Shown: positions 1 through 9,210, numbered from the stretch's first letter. The stretch is 64,000 bases of DNA from Caproiciproducens faecalis (GCF_019448085.1 NZ_JAGFNZ010000002.1:496001-560000); one strand, 5' to 3'. Program-made: numbers and translations. The notes: generated by a model from the letters alone, not told the origin.

Positions 1-1218
1 TACCGGAGTTGCGGAAAGCATTAGAACTTTTGTTTTTACCCCTTGCCTTACAACTTTGTTAAGAAGTTTCAAATAGCGGTTTTCTTTTTCGCCGCCTTCC
101 CCAGAGGTTTCGCCACCATTACGGAAATTGTGTGATTCATCAATTACAACTAAATCATAATTGCCCCAGTTAAGGCGTGATAAATCAAGGCCATTTGATG
201 AACCGTAATTACGGGATAAATCGGTATGATACAGTACATCGTACCGCAGTCGGTCTTTTGCGATTGGATTATTCACATAGTTATCTTTGTATGTATTCCA
301 GTTATTTGCCAGCTTCTTAGGGCAAAGCACTAAGACCGACTTATTTCGATTTTCATAGTACTTTATTACGGCAAGAGCAGTGAATGTTTTTCCCAAACCA
401 ACACTGTCTGCTAAGATACAACCGTTATATTTCTCGAGTTTATTGATAATTGCCCTCGCTGCTACCTTTTGAAAGTCATAGAGTTTGTTCCAGATCATGC
501 TTTCTTTAAATCCGGTTGCCTCATTAGGTAGAACGTCCTCCGAAATATCATCTAAAAACTCATTAAAAATATTATAAAGCGTTACAAAATAAATAAATTC
601 AGCAGAGTTTTCTTTATATACCGTTGTTATATTGTTTATAACTTCATCCGTTACATCTTGCAGTTTAGATTTATCATTCCAAATATTATTAAAAAGCTTG
701 ATGTATTCACTGCTGAATGGCGCATCAAATTTGTTCACCATATTATAGCTGTTATTTCCTCTTTCACAGCCAATATCTACAGTTGTAAAGCCATTAAGAG
801 GCATATATGTGAAATTTTCATCATTATTTTCAACATTAATAAAACCGGTCATGTTTTCTTGTGTTATATTTGATTTGAAAGTTACTTTTTTTGCAATCCA
901 TTCAGCACATTCTTTTGCTATCGCCTTTTGGGTCAGTTCATTGCGGAGTTTCACTTCAAATTCCGTACCGTATAGCCCTTTTTCGCGACTCAACCGAGGA
1001 ATGTAAAACTCACGCTTCTCTTTCTTTGCCTTCTCGGTTACAAACGTGGGTGAAGTAAAAATGAATCGTAGCTCATTTACCTTATCTAATTGCTTTTTTA
1101 ATTCTTTGTAAGCGTATATCGAAAAACAAGCCGCAGCAATATCTACTTTACTACCCTTTTTTATGGTTAGATTAAAGTCATCACGAACAAATTTATTTAT
1201 GTTATCAAATATTTCCAT
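1..1218 (-). CDS. SNF2-like superfamily II helicase, N-terminal part (cut by window edge)
   Basis: The 406 visible residues are the N-terminal part of a large ATP-dependent nucleic-acid motor. Walker A (ADSVGLGKT, about residues 270-278), the Walker B/motif II box DESH (360-363) and motif III SATP (402-405) are all visible; the second RecA domain lies outside the window. The first 230 or so residues precede the motor and may hold a phospholipase-D-like domain, as in related helicases of mobile islands, but I see no clear HKD motif. The ATG at 1218 follows an AGGAGA ribosome site. The gene is AT-rich, unlike the rest of the window, which suggests horizontal transfer. The helicase class is well supported; a role in defence or island maintenance is only inferred. 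Confidence 0.8.
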   Translation of the reverse strand, partial: MEIFDNINKFVRDDFNLTIKKGSKVDIAAACFSIYAYKELKKQLDKVNELRFIFTSPTFVTEKAKKEKREFYIPRLSREKGLYGTEFEVKLRNELTQKAIAKECAEWIAKKVTFKSNITQENMTGFINVENNDENFTYMPLNGFTTVDIGCERGNNSYNMVNKFDAPFSSEYIKLFNNIWNDKSKLQDVTDEVINNITTVYKENSAEFIYFVTLYNIFNEFLDDISEDVLPNEATGFKESMIWNKLYDFQKVAARAIINKLEKYNGCILADSVGLGKTFTALAVIKYYENRNKSVLVLCPKKLANNWNTYKDNYVNNPIAKDRLRYDVLYHTDLSRNYGSSNGLDLSRLNWGNYDLVVIDESHNFRNGGETSGEGGEKENRYLKLLNKVVRQGVKTKVLMLSATPV

Positions 1219-1553
1219 GCGGCATCTCCTAAAATGCGTTCTTTTTCAACCAATTTTTGATATAAAAATATTGTTACAGTTGTGTTTTTTAATAATTTAA
1301 TTATAAACCTCATGCAAATTGATAGCAAGTTGTATCCAGTGCTTTTATTCTAATTTATACTGTATTTATTTTATCAGTCCCATTATAGGTACACAAACAA
1401 AAAAGTGCCTACCGATTAGAGCAGGCACATCTTTTAAAAGCAATTATAAGCATATAAATTCTATTAGACAATCCTTCAAATTTCTGATAAACTAATATCA
1501 ATATCAATATTGTATAAATGGCATAAGTTCTAAACATTTTAGGATGTGAGAAA
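1219..1553. other. AT-rich intergenic stretch between helicase and CoiA-like gene
   Basis: No convincing gene is seen. It must hold the promoters of the two divergent genes on either side. A 6-bp inverted repeat (GTGCCT at 1405-1410, AGGCAC at 1423-1428) is followed on the minus strand by a T-rich run. It resembles a weak terminator, but no minus-strand gene lies upstream of it. Confidence 0.4.
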
Positions 1554-2546
1554 ATGTATGTGTGTAAATATGGGAACCACAGTCTTTTCGTCGATACTGA
1601 GGCTCCTGAAACATTTGATTTGCTAAAGAAGCTATCAAATGAACACAAACTATTTTGTCTTGGATGCGGTAGGCAAGTAATCTTTCACAAATGCACTGTA
1701 AAAGATAGTCATTTTGCACATCGCAGCTCACAGGGAAAGCTCTGTGACTTTGAGCAGTATATTATAAATTTACCTGATTCTCATAAAAAAGCTCTTAAGG
1801 AATTGCAAAACAGATTTTCCGGATCAAACAATCCTCAGCTTTTTATTAAGTTAATAGATAAACACTGGACAAGCATGACAATATGTGTGAATGATAAAAC
1901 CGTTGCTATAGAGCTTTTACAACCGAATATATCACTAAATAAAATTGAAAAACTAAAACAAGCTTATATTGAAAAAGGCATCAATGTACTTTGGATATTT
2001 GTAATGGAAGACATTTCGTGTGAATACAAATCTGTTAGTATCAAAGGGTCAAATAGCTTTTTTCAAACAAATAATTATATTATCGATTTTGATCCTGAAA
2101 GTAAAAAGATTTATATACTTTTTAAAGATCACAAATTTAGCACTAACCACAATGGTATATTTCATACATCAATTTCACTTGACCATTTAATCGTTAATGC
2201 CGAAGGAAAGATCTCGGAATCTATCAAAACTCAATATGATGATTGGAAAAGTCAGCAGAGCCTTCAAGCAAAACTCAAGCAACAACTATCAATAGCTCAA
2301 TCAGCATATAATACTTCTACGAATGTATCTTCTTCCAATGCATCTTTGGATTTAACTTATGATGAAATTTTACATAATGTAAGACAGTGGATAGAAAATG
2401 TCCGAGCAGGTGCGGGATATAATACTTTAACAGCCATTCGCACACTCATTAATAATTATTCAGACTATCGTCAGGTATATAGTGAGACTCTTCAAAGCGT
2501 TGAAGATCCTGTACTCAAAAAGAAACTCGAGTCCGTATTACGCTAG
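1554..2546 (+). CDS. CoiA-like competence/nuclease family protein
   Basis: A 330-residue protein with the CoiA-family layout. An N-terminal zinc-finger-like part carries CLGC (residues 35-38), the HFAH motif (53-56) and Cys64. A nuclease-like core around residues 115-150 includes VAIELLQ and, further on, VLWIF, matching the family pattern of an acidic residue and a glutamine on adjacent strands. The C-terminal 100 residues are helical and low in complexity. CoiA proteins are linked to processing of incoming DNA during competence, while many relatives sit on mobile islands. The gene lies alone, AT-rich, between the helicase and the repeat array beside tRNA-fMet. Family membership is moderately sure; the actual function is unknown. 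Confidence 0.65.
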   Translation: MYVCKYGNHSLFVDTEAPETFDLLKKLSNEHKLFCLGCGRQVIFHKCTVKDSHFAHRSSQGKLCDFEQYIINLPDSHKKALKELQNRFSGSNNPQLFIKLIDKHWTSMTICVNDKTVAIELLQPNISLNKIEKLKQAYIEKGINVLWIFVMEDISCEYKSVSIKGSNSFFQTNNYIIDFDPESKKIYILFKDHKFSTNHNGIFHTSISLDHLIVNAEGKISESIKTQYDDWKSQQSLQAKLKQQLSIAQSAYNTSTNVSSSNASLDLTYDEILHNVRQWIENVRAGAGYNTLTAIRTLINNYSDYRQVYSETLQSVEDPVLKKKLESVLR

Positions 2547-2599
2547 ATTTTAGCTGTTTATGATTATTACCTTATAGTTTAATAGTAGAATTTCTCCGT

Positions 2600-2700
2600 A
2601 AACATCAAATAAACATCAAGCAAACATCAGAAAAAGTGGCTTTACTTCCGGCTATTTGCGGTAATTTAACGTCCAGCTAAACATCAAATAAACGTCAAGT
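2600..2700 (+). repeat. Two triads of 11-bp direct repeats beside tRNA-fMet
   Basis: Six imperfect copies of an 11-bp unit, consensus AAACATCAAAT: 2600-2610, 2611-2621 and 2622-2632 (last copy degenerate), then 2668-2678 (degenerate), 2679-2689 and 2690-2700. The two triads are 68 bp apart. Head-to-tail copies at about one helical turn look like binding sites for a DNA-binding protein on one face of the helix. Because they lie 90-190 bp from the 3' end of a tRNA gene and at the edge of an AT-rich segment, arm-type integrase or excisionase sites are the best guess. Iterons of a replication initiator are an alternative. Confidence 0.7.
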
Positions 2701-2742
2701 TGTAGGTATTCTACCTTACAAGCAACTTCTGGGCATAAAGAA

Positions 2743-2782
2743 AAGTCCCACAAATGGCGGTTTAAAGCCATTTATAGGACTT
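2743..2782 (-). terminator. Intrinsic terminator of tRNA-fMet
   Basis: Nested inverted repeat: AAGTCC (2743-2748) with GGACTT (2777-2782), and AAATGGC (2752-2758) with GCCATTT (2767-2773). On the minus strand it is followed by a T-rich tract. It starts 5 bases beyond the CCA end of the tRNA. Confidence 0.75.
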
Positions 2783-2787
2783 GGTTT

Positions 2788-2864
<77 letters not shown>

Positions 2865-2924
2865 ATATTCAATTGTGCATCTTAAACAAAGAGATGAAAC
2901 ATATCTTGTTCAGAGAGCTTAATT

Positions 2925-2953
2925 ATAATACCACACAAGGCTCTTGGTGTCAA
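2925..2953 (-). promoter_or_regulatory. Sigma-A promoter of tRNA-fMet
   Basis: On the minus strand, TTGACA (2948-2953) and TATTAT (2925-2930) are separated by 17 bp. The predicted start leaves a precursor leader of about 55 nt before the tRNA. Confidence 0.75.
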
Positions 2954-3140
2954 GGCTTTTTTCAGAAACTTTTGTATTTATCTAACAGGTATCAGGGCAA
3001 TTAATGGACAAACCGCCTTTTTGTCTGCCTTGTGTTTCAAGTTAAAATCCATTTTGGAATTTTATTCAGCCAATCATTCGGTATTCTAAGTATAGAACCC
3101 GTTTACTTAACGCAAGTTTGCATCGAAGGTTGGTGACAGC

Positions 3141-3671
3141 TTGAAACAGATCCCGAATATTCTTTCCCTCAGCAGAATCGTGCTGCTGGTTGCATTGTTT
3201 TTTACGTTCCGGCATGCGCTGCTGTTTTCAGTGATTTACCTGAGCTGCGGACTTACCGACATTCTGGACGGTTATCTTGCCCGCAGGATGAATGCACAGA
3301 GCGCTTTGGGCGCCCGGCTGGACTCCATCGCGGATTTTATGCTGTTCATGGTCATCGCCGTAACCATCGTTCTTTGGATTGGGAAACAGGGCCGAATATT
3401 TGTACCCTTTGTAATCGCTATTTTTGTGGTACGCCTTGCAAACGTTGTGATTGCCGCGCTGAAATACCACGCTTTTGCCATGCTGCACACCTGGGGGAAT
3501 AAGCTGGCCGGATTTCTCCTTTTCATAACCCCGCTATTCCTTCTGTATCAGCATACCCAAATTCTCTGGCCGGTATGTATCGCAGCGGCAATTTCCGCAC
3601 TGGAAGAAAGTCTGATACACCTTACTTCCCCCGTTCTTGACCTCAACAGAAAAAGCATTTTTAAATTTTAG
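3141..3671 (+). CDS. CDP-alcohol phosphatidyltransferase family protein
   Basis: A 176-residue integral membrane enzyme that transfers a phosphatidyl group from CDP-diacylglycerol to an alcohol. The family signature D-x2-D-G-x2-A-R-x8-G-x3-D-x3-D is complete: D40, D43-G44, A47-R48, G57, D61 and D65. These residues bind the metal and CDP. Several hydrophobic segments follow. The start is a TTG with GGTGA a few bases upstream. Length and motif fit PgsA-like (glycerophosphate) or PssA-like (serine) synthases, and the acceptor alcohol cannot be told from sequence. It is a single gene between the tRNA promoter region and a convergent surface-protein gene, with no clear terminator between them. Confidence 0.85.
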   Translation: MKQIPNILSLSRIVLLVALFFTFRHALLFSVIYLSCGLTDILDGYLARRMNAQSALGARLDSIADFMLFMVIAVTIVLWIGKQGRIFVPFVIAIFVVRLANVVIAALKYHAFAMLHTWGNKLAGFLLFITPLFLLYQHTQILWPVCIAAAISALEESLIHLTSPVLDLNRKSIFKF

Positions 3672-3689
3672 AATTTGTTTTTTGCGCCT

Positions 3690-4814
3690 TCAGCTTTTCG
3701 GCTTGATTTTCAGGTAGAAGCACAGGACGATACCAAGCATAATACACAACGCCGCAATCAGCATACCGACTAAGTAGACCGGCATCTGATTCCCGATGAT
3801 ATAGATATTTCTTTCGCCATAACCGGGATTAACATCGGTTCGGGCAGCAGTCTGTGCTGCCTGCTCCGGCTCTTTCCCATGTTCATCGGCGGAAAAATTC
3901 TGCTCCCCGCCGGACTTTCCGGCGGCTGTTTCCTTTCCGGTCAGCTCCGTATGCGTTGAGCCCGACTTTCCCGCAGCGGCTGTTTGTCCACCGGGAAGCG
4001 GCGGTTTCGATGCAAGCCCTGCCGCTGCTGCGGGCCTTTCCGATCTGCTGACAAGAACCACATACTGAACCTGATTGGACTTGTCGGCGGAAGTTACCGT
4101 CGTGACAATCGGTGTATCCGTACCGGGATTAAACAGCGATTTGCGGTTAATCTTAACCGAACCGCCTTCCTCGGCACGGGCATAGAACTCTACCGACTCC
4201 ACAGGATAATCGACGCGCATCCGGTATTGATAGACATCGGGGGAAAACTCAGGCGTCAGTACGCCGCTATACGGTTCCAGCAGCGAAAGGCACGCCTCGT
4301 CGGAAGGTACCTCTTCCGGCGGCTCAACGGCGACTGTCAGGTTCTCTTCAATATCCACATCCAGCTGTTTCGCCGCATAGTTGCAGACCTCGTCGATATG
4401 CGCGTTAATGACCGTGCCGCCCGCCGACGCATGATCCTTCACCTGAAACACAAAAGAAATGATATTGCCGGAAAGCAGCGGTGCAAAACCCTGATCCACA
4501 TTGCACACATAAACGCTGCAGATCGGGTTGGAAGTACTGTTTGTAACCATGGTTCCGCTTTTAATCTGAGAGGACGTTTCCGTGCGGACAAAACTGAGCG
4601 TGTCCGTGTTATAACGCACCCTCATCCGAAACCCCGCCGCGGTGTCCGCAACCTGTCCCGCGTTGATCTGCAGCTTAATAAGCTCCCCGCGCGCAACGGA
4701 AGACTTGTCCGTGCTGTATGTAAAATAAGGGATGGTTGCCGCGTGTGCAGGAATCCGCAGCATCGTCAGAATCAGCAACAAAAGGAAAGAGACGCGAAGG
4801 CACTTCTTTTTCAC
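3690..4814 (-). CDS. Exported membrane-anchored protein with cohesin-like domain
   Basis: About 374 residues from a GTG start preceded by GGGGGGAG, preferred over an upstream ATG at 4892 that lacks a ribosome site. A KKK-rich start and hydrophobic stretch ending in AHA form a signal peptide. Next comes a cohesin/Ig-like beta-sandwich (pattern SVARGELIKLQINAG, then FRMRVRYNTDTLSF). A second beta domain resembles the cadherin-like fold (SLLEPYSGVLTPEFSPDVYQ) and is followed by a low-complexity Ala/Gly/Glu linker of about 100 residues. A C-terminal transmembrane helix is closed by KIKPKS. The layout is an extracellular binding module on a stalk. No dockerin or cellulosomal enzyme is visible nearby, so the ligand is unknown. 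The gene lies downstream of a CrtO-like acyltransferase. Confidence 0.65.
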   Translation of the reverse strand: MKKKCLRVSFLLLLILTMLRIPAHAATIPYFTYSTDKSSVARGELIKLQINAGQVADTAAGFRMRVRYNTDTLSFVRTETSSQIKSGTMVTNSTSNPICSVYVCNVDQGFAPLLSGNIISFVFQVKDHASAGGTVINAHIDEVCNYAAKQLDVDIEENLTVAVEPPEEVPSDEACLSLLEPYSGVLTPEFSPDVYQYRMRVDYPVESVEFYARAEEGGSVKINRKSLFNPGTDTPIVTTVTSADKSNQVQYVVLVSRSERPAAAAGLASKPPLPGGQTAAAGKSGSTHTELTGKETAAGKSGGEQNFSADEHGKEPEQAAQTAARTDVNPGYGERNIYIIGNQMPVYLVGMLIAALCIMLGIVLCFYLKIKPKS

Positions 4815-4904
4815 CGGTAGCTCCCCCCAGCGGCAAATAGATAAAAACCAGCTAAGCCGGTTTTGCGGCGAAGCTGATTTTTGAACCTGCAAATATTCGG
4901 TTTG

Positions 4905-5414
4905 TTAAGCGGTAACGGTTTGCCCCATCCCGTTTGTGCGCAGATCGCGCAGCAGCTTTTTACGCAGAACCTGCAGCCGGAAGCGGTTATACCGCTGAAT
5001 AATGGCAAAAGGCAGGTTCCCAAGCATAATCAGGAAAGAAAACACCAGCCCCACCAAAAGAGGATTGATGAGCATTGTAACGACAATGCAGATGCAGTTT
5101 TTCAGGTGCATCCACTCGCCCCGGCAGGTTTCAAAGATAAACTCATCAACATAATCGATGGAAATATCCGTAAGATGCTCTTTTGAAAAGCCGTCTTTGC
5201 CGATATGCTGCGGCACCCTGTCCTTCCAGAGCTGAATTTTCAATTTATCCCTGTACCAGCGCCCTCCGTGTTCCCATTCCTTTGGCGCATAGCGTTCCTT
5301 TTGGGAAATGGAATGGGGAAGCTTGACGCACGCCAAAAAGACCGTCAAATGCCAGAGTCCCACAATAAAAAGATTCCATAGAAACATATTCAAAAACGAT
5401 AGATTTTTCAGCAT
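4905..5414 (-). CDS. CrtO-like glycosyl-4,4'-diaponeurosporenoate acyltransferase family membrane protein
   Basis: A protein of 169 residues from the ATG at 5414 (GGAAGGG ribosome site 7 bases upstream; earlier in-frame starts have none). Two or three membrane segments flank a conserved core: RWYRDKLKIQLWKD, EHLTDI, then an acidic-rich FIFETCRGEWMH and, near the end, NLPFAIIQRYNRFRL. These match the CrtO family, which in Staphylococcus aureus acylates the glucose of staphyloxanthin; the length is also that of the family (about 165). No carotenoid genes are seen here, and this family is common in Clostridia that make no carotenoid, so the true substrate is probably another lipid-linked sugar. 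Confidence 0.7.
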   Translation of the reverse strand: MLKNLSFLNMFLWNLFIVGLWHLTVFLACVKLPHSISQKERYAPKEWEHGGRWYRDKLKIQLWKDRVPQHIGKDGFSKEHLTDISIDYVDEFIFETCRGEWMHLKNCICIVVTMLINPLLVGLVFSFLIMLGNLPFAIIQRYNRFRLQVLRKKLLRDLRTNGMGQTVTA

Positions 5415-5528
5415 TTGTATCCCTTCCCTGCAAAAATGAAAGCCCGACAATTCTATCAGAATTATCCTGCTATGCATGTGATATTATTAACATACATATT
5501 ATAATACAATTTACAGGTATGTGCAAGA

Positions 5529-6905
5529 TCAGCCTTTTTTGTATTTTTCAACAATCATATTGGCGCATTTATAAACATCGCCGCCGCCGAGGGTCAAAAT
5601 AAGATCCCCGTCCTGTGCATTGGCGGTTACATATTCCGTGATTTCCTCAAAGGTCTTAAACCAGACGCTGCCCGGAATTTTGTCGGCCAGATCCTTCGCG
5701 TAAATATGGTAGGTATTTTCCTCACGCACCGCCAGAATTTCAGAAAGGACAACCCTGTCCGGAATCGAAAGCGCTTTGGCGAATTCGTCCAGCAGCATAT
5801 AGGTTCTGGAGTAGGTGTGCGGCTGAAATACCGCCCAAACGCGCTTAAAATTCATCTTCATGGCCGCGGTCAGGGTGGCGGTCAGCTCTGTTGGGTGGTG
5901 CGCAAAGTCGTCCGCAACCGTAATCCCGCCGAACGTACCGAGGATTTCAAACCGGCGGTGAACGCCCGTGAACTGATGCAGGCTCTCCGCAATAACCTCA
6001 GGCTTTACGCCCATCCCGTCTGCCGCGGCAAACGCCGCCAGCGCGTTATAGATATTGTGCTTTCCGGGGATACTCAGCGTAACATCCGCAAGCTTTTGAC
6101 CGTTCTTCATTACCGTGAAGCATTCCCTCGCTCCCTTTGTGTCCGCAATATGGTCGGCATAGTACTCGTTGGACGGGTTCAGGCCGAACGTAACGACGGA
6201 CGCATTTTTTATGCCCTCCACCGCTTTCAGGGTATTGGCGTCGTCCCCGTTGACAATCAGGGTTTTTGATGTCTGGAGCGCAAACTGGTGAAAGGATTTA
6301 ATAATGTTTTCCACTGTTCCAAAATAATCCAGATGGTCTGCGTCGATGTTTAAAATGATCGACGTTTCCGGGTTCAACTGCAAAAAAGTGTCCACATATT
6401 CGCAGGCTTCACACACGATGGTGCCGGATTTTCCGACACGTCCGTTCCCGCCGATAAACGGCAGCTTGCCGCCGATGACGGCGGAGGGATCTTCCCCGGC
6501 ATTAATCAGGATCTGGGTAATCATCGCGGTCGTGGTCGTCTTGCCGTGCGTACCCGAAACCGCCACCGGATGCGGGTAGCGGCGGGTCACCATGCCGAGC
6601 ATCACGGAGCGCTCCACAACGGGAATTCCTTTTTCACGCGCGGCAACCAGTTCGGGGTTGTCGGCCTTGACCGCCGCCGTGTACACGAGCATTTCGGCAT
6701 CGCCTATGTTTTCCGGGCGGTGGCCCATGGAAACAGGAATTCCGTAGGAACGGATCCTGGCGAGCGTATCGGATTCGTTGGTGTCCGACCCGGTCAGCAC
6801 ATAGCCCCGGTGGTGCAGAATTTCAGCGATCGGGCACATACCGGAACCGCCGATTCCCACAAAATGTATTTTTTTAACCTTGGATAGAGTATCTTGATAA
6901 TCCAT
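5529..6905 (-). CDS. murC: UDP-N-acetylmuramate--L-alanine ligase
   Basis: A 458-residue cytoplasmic Mur ligase that adds L-Ala to UDP-MurNAc using ATP, the first amino-acid step of peptidoglycan precursor synthesis. Visible are the N-terminal glycine-rich UDP-binding motif (HFVGIGGSGM, residues 14-23), the ATP P-loop GTHGKTTTT (118-126), and the central-domain motif NIDADHLDYFG. The C-terminal part includes GVHRRFE and DDFAHHPTE, typical of MurC. Length is normal. The ATG at 6905 has a GGAGC site upstream. The gene stands alone, divergent from dpaAB. Confidence 0.96.
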   Translation of the reverse strand: MDYQDTLSKVKKIHFVGIGGSGMCPIAEILHHRGYVLTGSDTNESDTLARIRSYGIPVSMGHRPENIGDAEMLVYTAAVKADNPELVAAREKGIPVVERSVMLGMVTRRYPHPVAVSGTHGKTTTTAMITQILINAGEDPSAVIGGKLPFIGGNGRVGKSGTIVCEACEYVDTFLQLNPETSIILNIDADHLDYFGTVENIIKSFHQFALQTSKTLIVNGDDANTLKAVEGIKNASVVTFGLNPSNEYYADHIADTKGARECFTVMKNGQKLADVTLSIPGKHNIYNALAAFAAADGMGVKPEVIAESLHQFTGVHRRFEILGTFGGITVADDFAHHPTELTATLTAAMKMNFKRVWAVFQPHTYSRTYMLLDEFAKALSIPDRVVLSEILAVREENTYHIYAKDLADKIPGSVWFKTFEEITEYVTANAQDGDLILTLGGGDVYKCANMIVEKYKKG

Positions 6906-7153
6906 GATTTGAGCTCCTTAAAATGAGATAATGTGACAGTGTTTGCAATTCCGCTGAGCGTAATTCCGTGTTTCATCACAACCGGACCGCCGCGGAATAT
7001 TGATCTTCTCTATTATATTGCTATACCCGTTTATAATAAACAGTTTTTAAGATATTTGCAATAAAAAATAAAATCAAAATCGAAAATACCGCCTATCACA
7101 CCGAACGTTCCCTTTCCATAATATGGGGAAAGAAGTTTGTGGAGGTTTGTACA

Positions 7154-8014
7154 ATGGTTGATATAAACAGTTTCGGCGTACTGGGCGGTGATAAACGCCA
7201 GATTGCGCTTGCAGAATCCATTGCCGCGGACGGTTACACCGTCTATGTGTATGGATTTGACAACATTGAATTTTCCAAGGACGTAAAAAAAGCAAATCTA
7301 GAGGAAATTATTCTCCGGTGTGAAAACATCATCCTTCCGCTGCCGGTTACGGCGGACGGCAAGCATCTAAATATGGTCTACAGTGAAAACAGCATTGAAC
7401 TGAACGACAGCTTTGCGGAGCTGATGAGAAACAAACAGGTTTACGGAGGAATGATGGGAAAACTTTACCAGACCAGCGACGTGTGGGATTCCATTGATAC
7501 CAACGACTATTATACCCGGGAGGAATTTGCCGTACACAACGCTGTTCCCGCCGCGGAAGGCGCAATTGAGATTGCCATGCGCGAATACCCCGGCACCGTC
7601 AACCAGAGCAGATGTCTGGTTGTGGGATATGGAAGAATTGGAAAGATCCTGGCATCTATGCTGCGCGGAATCGGCGCGAACGTTACCGTAAGCGCACGAA
7701 AATATTCCGACATTGCCTGGATTGAGTCCTACGGGTATTCCTCAGCCCTGACGGACAAAGTCTGTGACAAAGAACAGTATGACGTCATTTTCAATACTGC
7801 GCCCGCTTTGATATTTAACCGGCGTTTGCTTTCGAAAATGCACAACAGGCCCCTGATAATCGACCTTTCTTCACCGCCCGGAGGCGTGGATTACGAAGCC
7901 GCTCAAAAATTCGGTATCAAAGCGATTCACGCCCTTTCGCTGCCCGGAAAGGTTGCCCCGAAAACCGCCGGTGAAATCATTAAAAATACAATCTATAACA
8001 TGATGGAGGAGTGA
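7154..8014 (+). CDS. dpaA: Dipicolinate synthase subunit A
   Basis: A 286-residue protein from the ATG at 7154, placed 7 bases after TGGAGG. With DpaB it makes dipicolinic acid in the mother cell from a lysine-pathway intermediate; this compound fills the spore core and gives heat resistance. The N-terminal part has the GVLGGDKRQ motif of SpoVFA. A second Rossmann motif (VVGYGRIGK, around residue 157) should bind NAD(P). The coding regions of dpaA and dpaB are only three bases apart, so they are one operon. Expression in the mother cell under a late sporulation sigma factor is expected from other Firmicutes; I did not find a clear promoter. Confidence 0.95.
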   Translation: MVDINSFGVLGGDKRQIALAESIAADGYTVYVYGFDNIEFSKDVKKANLEEIILRCENIILPLPVTADGKHLNMVYSENSIELNDSFAELMRNKQVYGGMMGKLYQTSDVWDSIDTNDYYTREEFAVHNAVPAAEGAIEIAMREYPGTVNQSRCLVVGYGRIGKILASMLRGIGANVTVSARKYSDIAWIESYGYSSALTDKVCDKEQYDVIFNTAPALIFNRRLLSKMHNRPLIIDLSSPPGGVDYEAAQKFGIKAIHALSLPGKVAPKTAGEIIKNTIYNMMEE

Positions 8015-8017
8015 AAG

Positions 8018-8590
8018 ATGAAAAGCTTTACTTTCGGTTATGCTTTCTGCGGTTCCTTCTGCACCTTCGACAAGGCGATTGAGCAGCTGCGCAGCCTTGT
8101 TGAAGCAGGGTACGACATCCTGCCGATCATGTCGCAGAACGCAGCGACCACCGACACCCGCTTTGGAAAAGCGGACGATTTCATCTGGGAAATCGAGGAT
8201 ATCTGCGGCAAAAAAATCATTAAAAGCATTGTAGAGGCGGAGCCCATTGGGCCGAAAAAAATGGTCGACCTGATGATTGTCGCTCCCTGCACCGGCAACA
8301 CGCTGGCCAAAATCGCGAATGGAATTACCGACACCACCGTGACCATGGCGGTGAAATCCAATCTGCGCATCGGCAGGCCGGTGCTGCTGGCCGCCGCAAC
8401 CAACGACGCGCTTGCCGCGTCCGCGCAGAACATTGGCAAACTGCTTAATACCAAAAATATCTATTTTGTCCCTATGAAACAGGATGACCCCGGCAAAAAG
8501 CCCACTTCCCTGGTCGCGGACTTCAGCCTGATTCAGCCCGCGGCGCTTGCCGCGCTGGAGGGAAAGCAGCTGCAGCCCGTCCTGTTGTAA
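8018..8590 (+). CDS. dpaB: Dipicolinate synthase subunit B (flavoprotein)
   Basis: A 190-residue flavoprotein of the HFCD type, partner of DpaA. It shows FGYAFCGSFCTF at the start, the active-site-like MIVAPCTGNTLAKIANGI around residue 90, and a C-terminal part with YFVPMKQDDP. These match SpoVFB. The gene follows dpaA after 3 bases with its own GGAGTGA ribosome site. Together the pair shows that the organism makes true endospores. Confidence 0.95.
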   Translation: MKSFTFGYAFCGSFCTFDKAIEQLRSLVEAGYDILPIMSQNAATTDTRFGKADDFIWEIEDICGKKIIKSIVEAEPIGPKKMVDLMIVAPCTGNTLAKIANGITDTTVTMAVKSNLRIGRPVLLAAATNDALAASAQNIGKLLNTKNIYFVPMKQDDPGKKPTSLVADFSLIQPAALAALEGKQLQPVLL

Positions 8591-8664
8591 GGTTTAATAT
8601 TCATAAATATTTATGCTAATTTCTTGTAAGTTAGTAAATAAATGTGATATGATAAAGCAATGAA

Positions 8665-9210
8665 ATGGAAGTGAAAGGAATGCTGTACTGTTCTAAGTGC
8701 CAGCTGCTCACCGACGGCGATACTGACCGCTGCCCCGTGTGCGGTTCCACAAAGCTGAGGGCGCCCGCGCCGGATGATCCGGTTCTTCTGCTGACGGTGG
8801 ACGAAATGAAAGTTGTTCTGGTTCGGTCGGTTTTTCAGGAGAACGGAATCGTCTTTATCGAGCAGGACAACGGATTCGGTTCGCCCCCGTCCATGCTGCT
8901 TGGCAGACCTTTTTACGGCAACCGGAATATTTTTGTGGCTTACCGCGACCTGCCGGCCGCCAAGGAACTGCTCAACGGCATTGGATTTGCGGACGCGGAC
9001 GACGCGAAGCTGGAAAAAGACCAACCCGCACCGGAACCGGTAACGGAATCCGAAGAGCAATCCGAACCGGAGGAAGAACCGGAACCAATGAGCGCGCGCA
9101 AGCGCTTTTTCTGGCGGATTGTCTCGGCAATGCTGTTTATTCTGGTTGTGTGGGGCGTTGTTGCGGCGGCCGACTTTGTGGCCGGCTGGCTGAAAGCGCT
9201 TTTCACATAA
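8665..9210 (+). CDS. Zinc-ribbon protein with DUF2007-like region and C-terminal membrane helix
   Basis: A protein of up to 181 residues. The N terminus is a zinc ribbon (CSKC near residue 9, CPVCGS near residue 24). The middle (residues 45-115) resembles the DUF2007 'putative signal transducing' fold, with conserved LVRSVFQENGI and an AKELL helix. An acidic Pro/Glu linker and one transmembrane helix (about residues 152-172) follow. The start is unsure: ATG 8665 lacks a clear ribosome site, while ATG 8680 has AAGGA immediately upstream but too close. The role is unknown; binding of a partner at the membrane is a guess. It sits between dpaB and metY. Confidence 0.6.
   Translation: MEVKGMLYCSKCQLLTDGDTDRCPVCGSTKLRAPAPDDPVLLLTVDEMKVVLVRSVFQENGIVFIEQDNGFGSPPSMLLGRPFYGNRNIFVAYRDLPAAKELLNGIGFADADDAKLEKDQPAPEPVTESEEQSEPEEEPEPMSARKRFFWRIVSAMLFILVVWGVVAAADFVAGWLKALFT

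Noticed and set aside
1404-1430. Minus-strand terminator between helicase and CoiA-like gene
   Set aside because: Only a 6-bp stem and no minus-strand gene upstream; listed only as part of the intergenic note.
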